A stretch of 64,000 nt of DNA from Marasmius tenuissimus (GCA_029532415.1 JAQOTA010000019.1:186001-250000); one strand, 5' to 3'; counted from the first letter of the stretch, positions 1 through 12,440 are shown. Program-made: numbers and translations. The notes: generated by a model not told the origin, from the letters alone.

Positions 1-1095
1 AGGCCGGCATATCAAGTCGACCCAATCCAAACACCTGAGTCCGTAAGGGTGACCTGGCCACAAGAATTAAGTGTCTATAACGTCCCCGACTCATAATTAT
101 AACCCACCACGTGTGTGTAGACAACCCCTCATAGATCTGTTTCCAAACCTAAACCAGATGGTTATCGCGGCATCCTCAGATCGCTCGATTGAACTGACTG
201 TTGTGACTATCTCCTTGTCTTCCTTGTTTTCTGGCTCGAAGACGAACAGTGTAAACTTGCGGCTGGAAAACTCGACCAGTTCCACACTATACGCCTTTTT
301 ATGGATCTTCACTGTTCTGACCTCGACACGGGGTCGAAAAGGATTTGCAGACTTGACTTGCTGCTTGATGGTCATTTCCATCACGCGCGAGTAAACCTGG
401 TTGCGCAGGATCATGTCGCCTTGCCGAATCTCCCTGAACCGATCTTGAATCGGCTATCCCAACACAAAAATTAGCTAAGACTTTGTAAACGACGAGAGGA
501 TTGTCTGCACCATCAGCCTGTCGCGGCCCTGTCCTCGAATGCACAACGATCTCTCATCGACGAAGTTGTTCTTAATGATGATGTCCCTGTTTGCTTGATA
601 GAATTGTTGATTTCCTTGAATTGATATACCCGCGGAGGAGCTAAACATCGTCGTCGACATGACAGTGAAGAAGGAGAGATGGTACGGCAGCAAAAACGAC
701 GACGGAGAAAGACCAAATTATGTATCCAGAGTCTCGTGGCATACACGATTCGTCACTGCTCTTTAACACCCACCTGTGACCCGAAATTGATCATGACGAT
801 GCACACGGGGCTTAACTTGGAAGATCACGCTAGCCACTGGTGGCAACGAGCTTGGAGCGAGGTGGTCACGATCAGGATCGAGGGTTGAGCCGGCATTTGA
901 GCGTTCAAAGAGGGTTTGAGAGCTCCGGTATACTGCTAGGCCAAGTAAGGCCAATTCACTCATACCTGGTATGAGAGCCTTATCTACGCTGCCAAACCCA
1001 GAACATGCGTTGAACTGCAAGTTCAACACGTTTGAGCTATATATCAGATCCTTTATGAAACAAAGTCATCACTGATTGCTAGATGACAGTGCGTT
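1..1095. repeat. Direct repeat, copy 1 of a 1.1-kb unit
   Basis: The first bases of the window recur nearly unchanged at 9109, and similarity continues with substitutions and small gaps to about 1095 and 10255. Both copies carry the same minus-strand two-exon gene. The copies have the same orientation and lie about 9.1 kb apart, flanking the multi-exon gene at 7239-8842. The left limit may lie outside the window. Confidence 0.8.
97..660 (-). pseudogene. Truncated two-exon gene, copy 1 (unknown fungal family)
   Basis: Exon 1 runs from ATG at 660 to 511 (50 codons) and exon 2 from 453 to 97, separated by a 57-nt intron with a GTGCAG donor and a TAG acceptor; the phase is 0 on both sides. The product starts MSTTMFSSSAGISIQGNQQF, with a short G/N/Q-rich stretch, followed by a charged region with RFREIRQGDMILRNQVYS and a beta-rich segment KAYSVELVEF...FTLFVFEPENKEDKE. 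The second copy at 9119-9762 conserves the exon structure and most residues. I do not recognise a named domain. Both copies lose similarity to each other after the ERSE motif, so the reading frames probably run into foreign sequence and represent 3'-truncated family members. The unusual donor is shared, which supports the gene model. Confidence 0.55.
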
Positions 1096-2949
1096 ATTCA
1101 ATGAGGAAAAGGCGTACCTGCGACTGGACTAAGTGTATCGATCCCGAACATTAGTGCTGTCACCTTGTAATACAGGAACGGATAAAGCCTCATCGAACGG
1201 CACTCATCCTCACCTTGGCTGTGTGCAAGTCGAAGTGAACGGTCGGCGAGGTTGCTCCGTGCTACTTTCACCAGATTCTGAGTGACTGAACGCATGATTT
1301 GATTCCTGACCTTCTCGGTGAAGAGATGATTCCTCAAACGTATCCGACAGCACTTTGACCAGCGTGTATTCTCTGTTGTGATTGTGACCCCCCCAACGGA
1401 ACCTGATCATTGAAGACCGCTCCAAAAAACGAATAAACCATTTCCTATCAGAAGTTCGCTCAATGAGCGCCGTTCAACTTCAGCTAATCACATTAAATCA
1501 TGATCCAAGAATACCGGAAACCACACGATGAGGCAACATCGGCTTCACACAATCGGATACACGTGTTTTAAGAAAGGTGCGCACTGCGTTCATACAAGTT
1601 CATCCACATGCATACATGCATACAGCCACAAGGAGCGCCGGTATCGGTAACACGACTGTAGACATCTCTTATGCTAAATTTAAATCCGTTCTAGCAAGAT
1701 ACCCAACACCGGAGTCTCTCGATAGGTTGCACTCGCTATACCCTGCTGCTGTTTCCGAAGAAAGACCGAGAACGAGCGGGACTCCCCAATAAGTGGGCGC
1801 CGGCTGAAAGGACTCCGGCGGAAATCGCGCATGAATCGACCAAACTAATCGTCCACGGCGCAGAATGAAAACCACAACAACTTCCCGCAGTAGTGACATC
1901 CAAATGACCAAAGTATCACCCAAGAACGAAAACAAAAAGGATAGCTCACACACACAGCAAGCCTGCAAGGCCAAATGTGAGAGGAAAACAAGTTGTACAC
2001 TGGTTGCAACGTACAACAGATTAATCTTGGAACCGTTGAACGCCACAAAAATGAGGGAAGCGGAATAGGTTTGCACGCTGGCAGAAATAGATTCTCTTGT
2101 GCGTAAAGGCCCAGGAAGAAATGTAAATAAGATCAAAACAATGCCTCGCCTAAGCGGGCAGACGACACCAAGACTGAAAGCACAGGCTGAATTGCCATCG
2201 ATAGGCGCGGGAAACACTGCCGCCATACTCCGCCGTGCACTGAGACGATAGAAGGTACGAACTACAGCGATTTGTGGAGCAGAATGGTCTCCTGGAATGG
2301 TCCAACACAGGGAGAAATAAAACTGCGGAAGCTTCAAAATTCACAAGACTCGCCTTGAGCGAGTACGAGGAATAGCAACTCGAGTGGAAGGGAGAAAGGG
2401 AATCAAGTTGTTCCTGATTCTATTTGCGCCCAGGGCCTACGTATTTTCTTCTTCTAATTGTCCTTGAGAGTATCTGGTTATGTAAGCGGTGGTCAACATG
2501 GAAGTGATCACCGGGACCGGTATCGAGTCCCCCCATAGACGAGACAAAGAAGCTTCCAATCAACGGGAAAACCAAACGGGATGAGAAGGCCATGCAGGGT
2601 AAAGGGGAATGGAACGGCACGCGCCATACAGCTTATGTTCTCTTTTTGCCTCCAAAGCTCGCCGATGATGTTGTTGACTGGAGGAAAACGGAGTCAGCCT
2701 GGGGTTGGTTTTATATTGATTTAGCATGAGCCAACCTGTAGACCTGCTCCAGAGCCAGCAAGCGTAAATTCCGCTGTAACCCTGCAATCTGTCCACTAAA
2801 TGTCAGAATGCGACAGCAGGCTCGCGGAACGATCCGGCCTCTTCGATTCACCACGGGAGAACTTGTGTGTTCAAAAAACAAACGACCTACTCGAGCAGAG
2901 AGCTCTATTGAATAAGCTGAGACGCATAGAGCATCGAGGGTCGGGTTTT
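1096..2949. other. No recognisable gene
   Basis: No protein family, RNA gene or transposon end is evident here, apart from the uncertain minus-strand reading frame at 1669-2337. The stretch separates the direct-repeat unit from the left arm of the inverted duplication. Confidence 0.5.
1669..2337 (-). CDS. Uncertain 222-codon hydrophobic reading frame
   Basis: This is an uninterrupted minus-strand frame from 2337 to 1669 with several hydrophobic stretches, including GIVLILFTFLPG around residue 65, a segment around residues 115-150 and VVVVFILRR near residue 165. The GDTLVIW segment resembles the conserved helix of fungal seven-helix proteins such as the one at 48245-49679, but the match is short. 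No homologous copy exists in the window to test coding constraint, and codon use is not convincing. It may be an exon of a decayed membrane-protein gene or a chance frame. Confidence 0.25.
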   Translation of the reverse strand: MKLPQFYFSLCWTIPGDHSAPQIAVVRTFYRLSARRSMAAVFPAPIDGNSACAFSLGVVCPLRRGIVLILFTFLPGPLRTRESISASVQTYSASLIFVAFNGSKINLLYVATSVQLVFLSHLALQACCVCELSFLFSFLGDTLVIWMSLLREVVVVFILRRGRLVWSIHARFPPESFQPAPTYWGVPLVLGLSSETAAGYSECNLSRDSGVGYLARTDLNLA

Positions 2950-5900
2950 AGGAGGATGGCCAGGGCACAGCCACCGGAAAATTCCCATGCACACCAACAT
3001 CGGTAACGGCGACGGCCCTCATACAATGACATCAACCACAACCATCGACAACCAACAACGACGAGATCATCCCATCTTCCTCGTTTTTTCACTCAGAGCA
3101 TGCCTCTTTGAATAATACTTACTTATTCTCGCGTCCCTTTGGTCAAATTTAGAGAAAAGACAAATTAAGGGCTACTTTTGATAATTTTACCATATCAGTA
3201 AGTGACGAACTTGTTGAATAACTTTCCAAGCTGTGTTGCTCCTATTCGAAGGACCGAGATGGGGGCGTAAATGGACAGACTTGAGGCTCAATGTCGTCGT
3301 GCTGAGAAAGCAGGGCAAGGGCGACATAGTCACCATGCGTATGGCCTTCATCGATTCATCATTCACCAAATCCTCATCTAAAATTCACAGCCCAAGATAT
3401 TTGGAGTATCGCCTTACAAGTCGACTTTCTTTACCGCTTTCGTCGCCGTCATTCACAAGTGTCTTTACGCTCCGTCGGAGGTGACCGTCATGGTTGAGGT
3501 GATTGTCAAAGTTCAGCAGGCCATGCAGCCTCTTTGAAGACTATAGCAGCGTAATCCTGGGAGGGATATAGAGCTGGATTTGGAGGCAAAGAACACAACC
3601 CGTCGTAACGAAGAAACGTGATACTTGCGTCGTACAATGGTCCCCATCATACAACATCCGGCATCTGCCCCTCTGCCACACTTTTGAGAGGGAGAACCCT
3701 CAAACTATCGCTCTTTGAACCACATTTGATCGCCCTCGATGCTATCCCTTCGACTGGCGTCCCTTCGCGACCATTGAGATATTGACAATCTCATGAACTA
3801 CATTGGCGTCATCTACCCTCCCCTCATTGTCACCATCCATATCCGGGACGCTCTTCACGGCTGAAGAAAGGTTTTCATACAGCTACGGCTCCGCTCCCCT
3901 CGAGACACGAATACTATTTTCAGGTGATAAATACATGTGTACGCTTGGGAGGATCAGGCGCCGAAACGCAGTGCAGTAGGTTGATTCCTCTCAATCTACG
4001 TTGATGTTTTACACTCACCTCGTTCGTTCTCAGTCGGTGCTCAGCCCTCAAGATATCAATAGGTTGATTCTAGAGATCGGTTAGAATCGCGATGCCGCCG
4101 TAGCTTTTGGAGAAGTACCCATCACAACTCAAAATGAGGTCTGATGAAAGAGTTCTGCGAGGCCGGGGTCAAACAGGAAATAGGCGACCTACGCTCAGAG
4201 AAAGGTGAATTCGTCTTTTCGATGTGGTGCGTTAAAATCTGATATCTCTCCTTCTCATGTTTAAAGCCACGTGTCCTCACAGAATTTGCTACGACGCCCA
4301 AAGCAGACCGCCTCTCTTCCAAGTATACCCTCGCACCTCTCAGATTCAAAACACACAACGCACCCTCTATCAGCTCACCCATATCCTATACCATTCCCGA
4401 TAATAGTTGGAACGCCGGGGGGCAAACCAGCGATCAGTGATGTGGAATGACCTCCGTTAGATCCTCTCACAACAAAAGGATAGACCACTCGGAAGGACGG
4501 TCGTCTAACTTCCGAATACCCTCGGCCTTCCCATCTCCGACCTCCTCTTATAACCTTTACTCTCGCGGGTGGTAACCGGCACTACCACCCTCGATTCCTG
4601 GCTACCACCACCGATATCTCGGGCGCTCTTTCTCTCACGAGCTGCCCGAAGCCTTCATACAGCTCTACCAAGGAAGTGCTAGGGATATAGCTGCTCCGTC
4701 AGTTCTGTAATTCGGGGTGTAGGTTTAGGAGAATTAGGCGCCGGTACAGGATGTTGGCGTCAAATCAGTACGTCGACCTTTCTTGATTCGATCTGGGGTA
4801 TTGTATGCTAACAGCTTTCTCAGCCGCAGCATTCGGTCTATATGCTCGTCCCGGGATTACCAGTGTCGACGTCAGGTAGATATGGACTCTGGTAGGGGAA
4901 GGAATACAATTTTAAATGAAACGATGCTAGGGTGGCAGAGATATCAGGTTGGCTTCATCTCCTTGTCGTCACGTATATCTGGCTGAACATTTGACGCAGG
5001 GACATGGTAGGGGACGTGGGAGAGACGGCGTGTGGGATGGAAGTCCACCTCTTCAACTATTGTGACTTCATGGGCGCGTTGCTCTCATACGGTTGGTTCA
5101 CGAAAATTCAGACCAAGAGGTTGTGAATTTATCTTCAGTGAGCGTTCGATAGCTCCAGCGAATATCTGTTGCTCCCCAACCAGGCATCTTCAAAACCGGA
5201 AGCTGAGAGGGCCTCGAGTTGTGTTGGCAAAAGCCCTGACGAGGCTCTGAGAAGGACCTTAGTTTGTCGTACGTCCATTTCTTTACTCTCTCCACTAATA
5301 GCTTGTGCTCACGGATCTTCTACATGCAAGCCATCGTTCCCTTCGCTGTCTGCGCTGCGAGCACTGGAGTTTTTGCCATCAACGGCACTTGAGATCCTTA
5401 CTGGGCATCCTACCCTCCGTGCTCCTGATCGCTTTAATCCTGTATACACTTCGATTTACCCCTTTCCTTTCCTCTCGGTCGTTGGCACCACAATTTGTTT
5501 GACTGTCGGTATCCTTCATTTTCCGGCGACCAGGTTTGAAACCCTGGGCGCTCTGTTACCCAAAACTCGCACTCGGCTGCCATCCAGTTTCACGGAACAC
5601 TTGCTGTGGAACCGGTACTTCGTTAGTATTCGAAGCCGGGGTGTAAGGCTGGATGAATCAAGCATGAGATGTAAGTACCTTTTTGACTCGATCCTACTCC
5701 ACTTTTCACTAATGATGCCTTCTTCTGATTATAGCAGACTGAACTCGAGGCTCCGATTATATGTCGTCTACGATGTAGCTATTAGGCTGTCTTTGGCATA
5801 CGGTATGTTATCCGATTTAGCCCTCTGTTGTTCGTTATCGCTGATTCGTCTCTTCCCGGTAGTATAGACGGATAATCGATCTCTTCGAATGGTCGGAATA

Positions 5901-7770
5901 TCCGAGTGTATGGATGAACCTCAGACGACTGATTAGCCGGAGGAATGTTAGTTAAACCAACGTGGACGTCGTGGTGTATGTGGAATATAGTTATCAATCT
6001 ACATCAAGTATTCGAAACAACAGGTTGTTAGACCTCAAACCATACTGATCATTTCCGACTCGCGTCTAAGGAGACACAAAGTCGTGTTTCTCACTGCATC
6101 CGTAATCTGAGCTACAACTCGACAAGCAATTTATTTGGAGCCATGACTTTCTATCGGAGTCGAACGAGGCAAGTCAACGGAGTAGGGGGGGAGTAGCGGT
6201 ATGATCGCCTTTACTTTGGGTCCCGTACTCGCTTTTGGCAGGGCAGCCTGGCCTGTAATATAGCAAGGGCTTGGTCGTCTACTTGTACTGCTTAAAGTGG
6301 TGTCGCAGGGGAGGGGATGAGAAGCTCGGTCGAACTAGGGTGATGGCTGAAGACACGGGAGGCGATATGTTTGCCCAACAACGCGAGATGGCATACATAT
6401 ACCTTTTCATGTTGTCTCCAATATTCTAAGTAATGATCTCTTACATCTCCAGGTATAAGGAGCCCTCTGACATAATGGTCGTGGTGATCGCTGCCAATAC
6501 TCACCCACTCACGGCACCGCCCACGACAACCATCCTTTGTTGACCACTATGATCGATATCCCCAGCGCTATTTCTACCACGAGCAGCACTACGGTGGTCC
6601 TCAACCCAGTCAGAGCTTTCTTGGACTTCTGATGTATATTGGTCGCTCGGGATTGGAGTGTACGATGTGTACTATTAGACGCCCGTAGGCACTTTTTACT
6701 TTTCGTTCAACGCTGACCGCTGATTGGTTCCGTCCTGTTCTAGCAAGTAAATCTCGATCTGAAGACGCTCCCTTATTCGCTCGTGAGCCTCAGTATGGAC
6801 GTGGATTGGACCAACGAAGATGGGTCTCTATGATTACTGCTGCGACGACCTCGGGTTTGATCTTGGTACGTCCTACGTTTCTTTTACTTGCTCAGGGAGA
6901 TTCCCTAACATATACTCAATAGTTTCATGGTTATCAATCAAAGCTACATCGACGTGGGAAGGGCTCGACACAATTCATTCTCCATAAACGATACAGGCTG
7001 ATAGAGCTTTGACTACGCGTCGAAACATCAAAAGCGTATAATGGTTTTGTCGGGTACAAAAAGTTGAAGCAAAACCACAAAGGACTGTACATAAAAATGG
7101 TGCATATGGTCTACAAAGTTCATACAGATTGTCTGTGCGGCTATTGGCTACTCGTAGCTCACCACAGGTATCATAGATACACTATTGGGGATTCAGCACA
7201 TAGTCAGAGATGTAATCAAACCAATCCATTGTACTATATCAAACACCATTCTTCTTCCAGAGCGCCCTCAGCTTACGAAGGATACCACGCTTTGTCTTCG
7301 TCTTTCGCTGACCTATTGGCCGACGGGACTTGAAGCCAAGCTTCCCGAGTAACCTCGACCAGCGAGAACGAGGACTGCTAGGGCCTTCGGGCCTCGGAAC
7401 GTTCACGTTCAGACTCACTAGACACAACAATGAGCAAAAATCCCAGACCAAAGCGAGTGAAGCGGTAGGCTCACTGGTTTGATTGTGAACCTCAACGGGC
7501 TCAGGCTCCATCAGCTCTGCTCGAGTCGGTGGGCGAGAGCGAGCATCTGTTGCTGGGTTGATAGATGAGTGCTCTGGCTAAGATACGAGACATGAATGAC
7601 TTACCTTCTTCGTTCGATACCTCGATCGGTCCTTCGGATATTGGAATGTCAGGTTCAGCGTTGAGCTGACCCTTGGTCAAAACCTTGCTATCAGGCTCGT
7701 CCTCTCCGAATAATTCAACGAGCGAGAAAGACTCGGCTCGAAACCACACATCATGAGGATCATCTTGCAA
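2950..7770. repeat. Left arm of a long inverted duplication
   Basis: Reversed and complemented, this stretch aligns in order with about 33400-39610. Anchors include 2955-3080 with 39490-39605, 3230-3480 with 39066-39300, 4120-4380 with 38235-38453, 4680-4790 with 37795-37905, 5030-5900 with 35500-36265, 6290-6500 with 34880-35045, and 7239-7770 with 33420-33930. The arms are clearly diverged and differ by several insertions in the right arm. The spacer between them is about 25.6 kb. Confidence 0.8.
3770..6960 (+). repeat. Series of decayed copies of a ~200-bp gene module
   Basis: A recurring block is visible at about 3840-4000, 4550-4790, 5530-5690 and 6515-6700. It has a TACCACN-rich start, a CATACAGCTN middle and an end resembling GGGGTGTAGGNNTGGGAGAATCAGGCGCC (degenerate). 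Several blocks end near intron donors, for example the GTAAGT near 5670. At 6744-6866 an open exon-like stretch (ASKSRSEDAPLFAREPQYGR) ends at a GTACGT donor, followed by a 57-nt intron-like gap and an in-frame continuation to a stop near 7014. Related blocks occur at 15760-15985, 35650-35750, 37795-38000, 38600-38730 and 62800-62900. These look like remains of a repeated multi-exon gene family; I cannot name it and every copy has stops or frame changes. Confidence 0.45.
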
Positions 7771-8842
7771 GTCTTGTCAGTAAGTTTGGGGATTTTAAAA
7801 GATATTTCTTACCCCGTAGCAGTTCGGGATACCCGTGGTCTCGAGCGTACTGTTTCCCATCTGGGTTATAATTCTTTGAACGTAGATGTTTCCAAGCGAG
7901 TTCACAGAAATTCTCATCCCATTTTGAGCCTATCAATATTTCTGTGACCAGCTTGGGGACACCATATTTCTCCCAATCCTCCTTGGGAATCACATTTTTG
8001 CCATCAGAGCCCAGGGACCAATAGAACCACCCATCGGAAAGAGGGTAGCGTACACAACGCATGCCATTGATATGCTCAACCGGAATGGGTGGAACAAAAA
8101 GATAGACTGGAGTGGGCTGTGTTGTTGGGTCATGGAGTAACATGCCGGCTAACATGATGCGTATCTCGTTGATGAACACTGGGGGGACCAGACGATGAAC
8201 AAGGAACAAGCTTTGAATGAAATATGGACACACTAATATCACCTTCCGAGTGTTCAGGACTGTGAGCAAAAGCGGACGACTGGCTGAGATAGGCAGCAAC
8301 AAGTCGGGTTGGAAGGTGTAATGAGACAGTAACCGCAAAAGTGCCGGGCCTGCGGAAATCAAAATTGATACGATGGGGAACTGTTCAAATCAGTAGAGAG
8401 CATCCATGGGCTGGTGCATAGCGCACATACCTTCCTTGGAATAACTTGCACACATTTCACGGCAGAAATTCGCAAACGAGAGTTCGGGAGCAGGGAGTGA
8501 AGGGAAATGGGCAATGACTCCCTTCCGACGGTGCACGACAGCTCCGAGAGTTAGAAGGCCATGTGGAGCAAATTCCGACAAGTCCGAGTACTGGCATAAC
8601 ACCTCATTGAGTGACGCAATCAGGCACAGAAAGTCGCCCAACTGTTGCTCGGACCAGGCGAGAATATCGTTGGCATTGAGTTGTGGACGAGTTTCTTGGC
8701 GAAGTGGGAGTGTTCGAAAAAGCTGCGAAGACTGGACATCATCCCTTGGAACAGAGGCGGGTGCGATGTCGTACTGCCATAAAAGAGTTTTGAAATTGAA
8801 ATTCCAGTCGTACATGTTGCGTGAAACCTGTTGTACTATCAT
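7239..8842 (-). CDS. Multi-exon gene, unknown fungal protein family (intact copy)
   Basis: Four exons fit with consistent phases: 8842-8431, 8349-7813, 7763-7605 and 7546-7239. The introns are 81, 49 and 58 nt, all GT-AG; a TACTGAC branch-like site is visible in intron 2. The first exon may start further upstream: an exon-like stretch at about 8874-8938 (HEWAEKVISSPHTRHWTRNF) could splice to the acceptor at 8824, so the start at 8842 is provisional. The product has a hydrophobic centre (LLPISASRPLLLTVLNTRKV, VYLFVPPIPVEHINGMRCV), then GWFYWSLGSDGKNVIPKEDW and WDENFCELAWKHLRS, and a strongly basic tail (KSRRPIGQRKTKTKRGILRK). I know no assigned function. The first exon is rich in conserved-looking aromatic residues. 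A broken, rearranged relative lies at 33421-33927 and 36980-37475, which supports the exon boundaries. The gene is flanked by the direct repeats at 1 and 9109. Confidence 0.7.
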
Positions 8843-9108
8843 TAGCTAGCCAACTCTAAAAATAGCAAACTGACCGGAAATTCCGCGTCCAGTGCCTTGT
8901 ATGAGGAGAGCTAATGACCTTCTCAGCCCACTCATGATCTGGAAGAGGATAGATGCATACCAAGGAACAGGTGATGTAACTTTCCACAACATAATCCTTC
9001 CCTGTATAGCGGTCCGTGATACCATCTCTATTTGTAAGGTCTACGATCTAGTCAGGCCCGTGAATGCTTCCTCCATCGATAACTGTCCGTACCATCGTGC
9101 GATATAAA

Positions 9109-10255
9109 GGCCGGCATATCAAGTCGACCCAATCCAAACACCTGAGTCCGTAGAAGTGACCTGGCCGATAAAATGAGTGTCTGTAATCCCTCCAACTTGT
9201 GATTGTGACCCACGTGTGTATAGGCAAACCCTCATAAATCTGTTTCCAAACCTAAACCAGGCGGTTATTCCACGACCCTCAGATCGCTCGAGAGAACTGA
9301 CTATGGTAACTATTTCCTTGTCCTCCTTGTTCTCTGGCTCGAAGACGAACAACGTAAACTTGCGGTCAGAAAACTCGACCAGTTCCACACTGTACGCCTT
9401 TTTATGGATCTTCAGTGTTCTGACCTCAACACGGGGTCGAAACGGATTTGAGGACTTGACCTGCTGCTTGATGGTCATTTCCATCACGCGCGAGTAAACC
9501 TGGTTGCGCAGGATCATGTCGCCTTGCCGAATCTCCCTGAACCGATCTTGAATTGGCTATGTCAGGAAAGAATCAGCCGTCACTTCGTCAACAACGGGAG
9601 TATTATCCGCACCATTAACCTGTTACGGCCCTGCCCTCGAATGCACAACGCTTCCTCATCGCTGAGGTTATTGTTGATGATGATGTTCCCATTGGCTTGA
9701 TAGAATTGCTGATTCCCTTCGATGGATATGCCTGCGAGGGAGGTAAACATTGTCGTTGACATGACAGTGAAGGAGGGGAGATGGTAGGGTAGTGAGAACA
9801 GCGACAGGGAAAAGCAAAGCAATATCCAGAGCCTCGTGGGATACACGATCCACCACTCCTCTACTAAGCCCTTTTACACCTGTCTGAACTTAAAAACGCT
9901 ATGCATGGTAATGTACACGAGGCTTAATACAAGAGATTGCGCTAGTCACAGGTGACAGGGAGCTTCGAGTGGAGTGGCATCGATCAGGGTCGAATACTGA
10001 ACAGCCAATCGAGCATTCAGTGAGTTTGAGACATTGTTTGTTTAGCTTAGAAGGGCTTTGGTATATGGTTAGGCCATGATCAAGGTCAATTGACCCCAGC
10101 TGAGGAGCGGAAGTGGTCGCTCGCACGAGGCAGGTCGCCTTTTGAAAATCTCAAAACTAGACTACGTGCCGAGCCATTTTGCATACGTTTGGGCTCCTAG
10201 ATTCTTCACGGAACAAACAAGTCATCGAATGTTGGGTGACAGTGCATTATTCAAT
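9109..10255. repeat. Direct repeat, copy 2 of the 1.1-kb unit
   Basis: It begins with the same AGGCCGGCATATCAAGTCGA sequence as base 1 and stays alignable to about 10255, where both copies share a segment resembling GACAGTGCNTTATTCAATGAG. It carries the second copy of the two-exon gene. Confidence 0.8.
9119..9762 (-). CDS. Two-exon gene, copy 2 (unknown fungal family, probably 3'-truncated)
   Basis: Exon 1 is 9762-9613 and exon 2 is 9556-9119, with a 56-nt intron (GTGCGG donor, ATAG acceptor) in phase 0, exactly as in the copy at 97-660. The 195-residue product begins MSTTMFTSLAGISIEGNQQF and continues through a G/N-rich strand-like stretch (ANGNIIINNN), RFREIRQGDMILRNQVYSRV and FTLFVFEPENKEDKE. 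Substitutions between the copies are spread over the frame without stop codons, which suggests past coding constraint. The last roughly 45 residues are not shared with copy 1 in the same way and look like read-through into unrelated sequence. No signal peptide or membrane segment is visible. Confidence 0.55.
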
Positions 10256-10650
10256 GAGAGAACGGCAGACCGTTGACTCACATACATGCCTGCTGTCACT
10301 GGAGATTTCTGATTTCCGCAGCACACTGATACAAACACGCGATCGCTACTTTTACAACCAGTCCCCGAACGGAATCGGTGCTCAAGACAACAGAGACCCA
10401 GAATACATGTGCTACCGCTTGTAGGAGATGCTATGTTGTCCAGGCCCATGCAAGAGCGAGGGCCTAGTTGAGGACAGCATCCACCCACTTGTGAGAGTTT
10501 GCTGTCAGTTGTTAATTCATGGGTGACAGTCGGGTATGCGGCGAATTGAATGAGAGGATGGCATACATCGGTGGCGCCTGCTAGTACGGTAGTACCGAGT
10601 AAAGAACATTGAAAACTCCACTCCCTTGGAGTTGTCTCTGCATACAATTA
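10215..10650. repeat. Short degenerate tandem duplication
   Basis: About 10221-10275 and 10520-10572 share a GGGTGACAGTNNNNTAT...GAATGAGAG core, preceded in each case by similar sequence. This suggests a roughly 300-bp tandem duplication at the end of the direct-repeat unit. The match is imperfect. Confidence 0.35.
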
Positions 10651-12440
10651 AGGATGGGATGGATACTAGAGTCTGGGTTCAGCCAATTCCTTGAGCGTCG
10701 CCTCGGACAAATTCTAATTTGAATATAGTGGAGAGAAAAATGCTATCACTGACACTGAATCGGGACAGTTCTAAATAGCCGAATCCATGGTTAATTACCG
10801 ATTTCTTCGGTATGGGTGTTCATTTACCGCCGGCGTTTCTCCCTACTTCCTCGTGTTCGATGTGGTTCATCACCAGAACTCAATCTCTCGCGTCAACTCA
10901 CGACCCTGCTAGAGTCACAGCCGTTCAAGTCAACTCCCGGGTCACCAACCACTGTTGAGACCCTAAAACCTGCAGAGCATCTCTAGAACGAACAGGTAGA
11001 CATTTCTATACACGTTGATAGATTCTCGTCCATTCTCTCCGCTCATATTTTACCCAAAGCGGTTCATGCCCACCTTTACCTTTCGGTCAACTTCAATGTG
11101 AATGACCAAAGAGATACAAAGCTCCGGGTAATAGGGTATAACGATGGCAATTGGAGCGGAAATGAAAGAGCTGACAACAAACAGTCGGGACCAGGCTGTG
11201 TCTAGTACAACGATACAGGATGAGCACCTGGCTTAATTTCGTCCGCAGTGCGCTGGCTAGATTGCATTTTTTATGATTCCTCATACTGACTTACGGCTGA
11301 CTGATCAACCATATATTCCCTTCCCGAAACTCTTGAATAAAATCCCATTGTATGGCAAAAGCAGCCGCAATCCTAGTAGCTATCATCGTTATCCTTGCCT
11401 ATACCTACACTCCAACTCGGTAGTCACAGTACCGCTAGCTATCTCCCCGAAGGCTTCGAAGATAATGGAGTATTCGAGGAGTATGATATATCTCGGGACC
11501 TCAGTATTCCCCGACCTTCTTTCGCCGGCTAGCACCATCTTATGCTAGTTCCACATATTAGTTTCACGAACACTCCCAGTCAGGCCAAAAGGTGTAGTAA
11601 TTGGTGTCCCAGCCAGTATTGAATCGTTCTAAGTGTGTGGTTCATATCACTCAGCGTACTAATCAATGTACCCGACACTCTTCGTCTCTCCATTTCATGC
11701 TGCTAGTCGCGAGGTGAAGATAGCGCGCGTATACATACCCTCAACACGTTCTGCCTCATTTTTGACGTGCAGAATGGAGGTGCCTAAGGATTGAGATACT
11801 ATTCGACCTCATAACGTATCAAACAGAAATGTTTCACTGAAAGGGCCACCGTACTGAGTCCGCGTAGCTCAATACCAGAGCTCCGTGAATAGGCAGCGCT
11901 CGATCCGACTGAGGATGGATAGTAATGAGAAGCCAGTGATCAGACGAAGGATCGAAGTACCTTCAATTAGAAGAGCATGAAAGACCAGGTCCAGAGTGCA
12001 GGCGTCTCGAAGAGCTTGAAGAGTGGCTCGAGGTTTCGGCATCCACTTTCTGATACGAACAGGATAGGTTTAGGTACTTGACAATTCTGAAAGATGATAG
12101 TTGAGGCGACGCTGGAGGCGAGGGCAGGCCGCAGAAAGATATCGCTTGTGTATCTGACGGTATCATCGTGGAGGATGATTATTGTTGGATAGCATCAAGA
12201 AATTCTGCAGAATCCGCCTGTCTGAGTTTGAAGCGATGGAGGTAGGTGTGCTCTCGGAGTACGCGAAAGCTGTTGCTCATCGTTGTCTACCTTCAATGTC
12301 CAAATCCATGCACGATAGAAAGAGGGCGATTCGGGATGCGTCTTGGATGCGAATATGATCTTACGATTGTGAAGAGAACAGGACCTATCCCTTTCCCCCT
12401 CAATAGCGTAGTTGTGTGTTTCGATTCCAATTTCCACCTA
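10651..12440. other. No recognisable gene
   Basis: Only short frames occur. A pair of adjacent minus-strand frames at 12437-12195 and 12166-11963 could be decayed exons (serine-rich end ETSSHSSSSSRR), but they have no internal support. No repeat or transposon end was noticed. Confidence 0.4.

Noticed and set aside
5169..5867. 232-codon plus-strand frame in the left arm
   Set aside because: The right-arm counterpart has stops in this frame, and the better-conserved peptide blocks lie in another frame. It was treated as part of the decayed module series.
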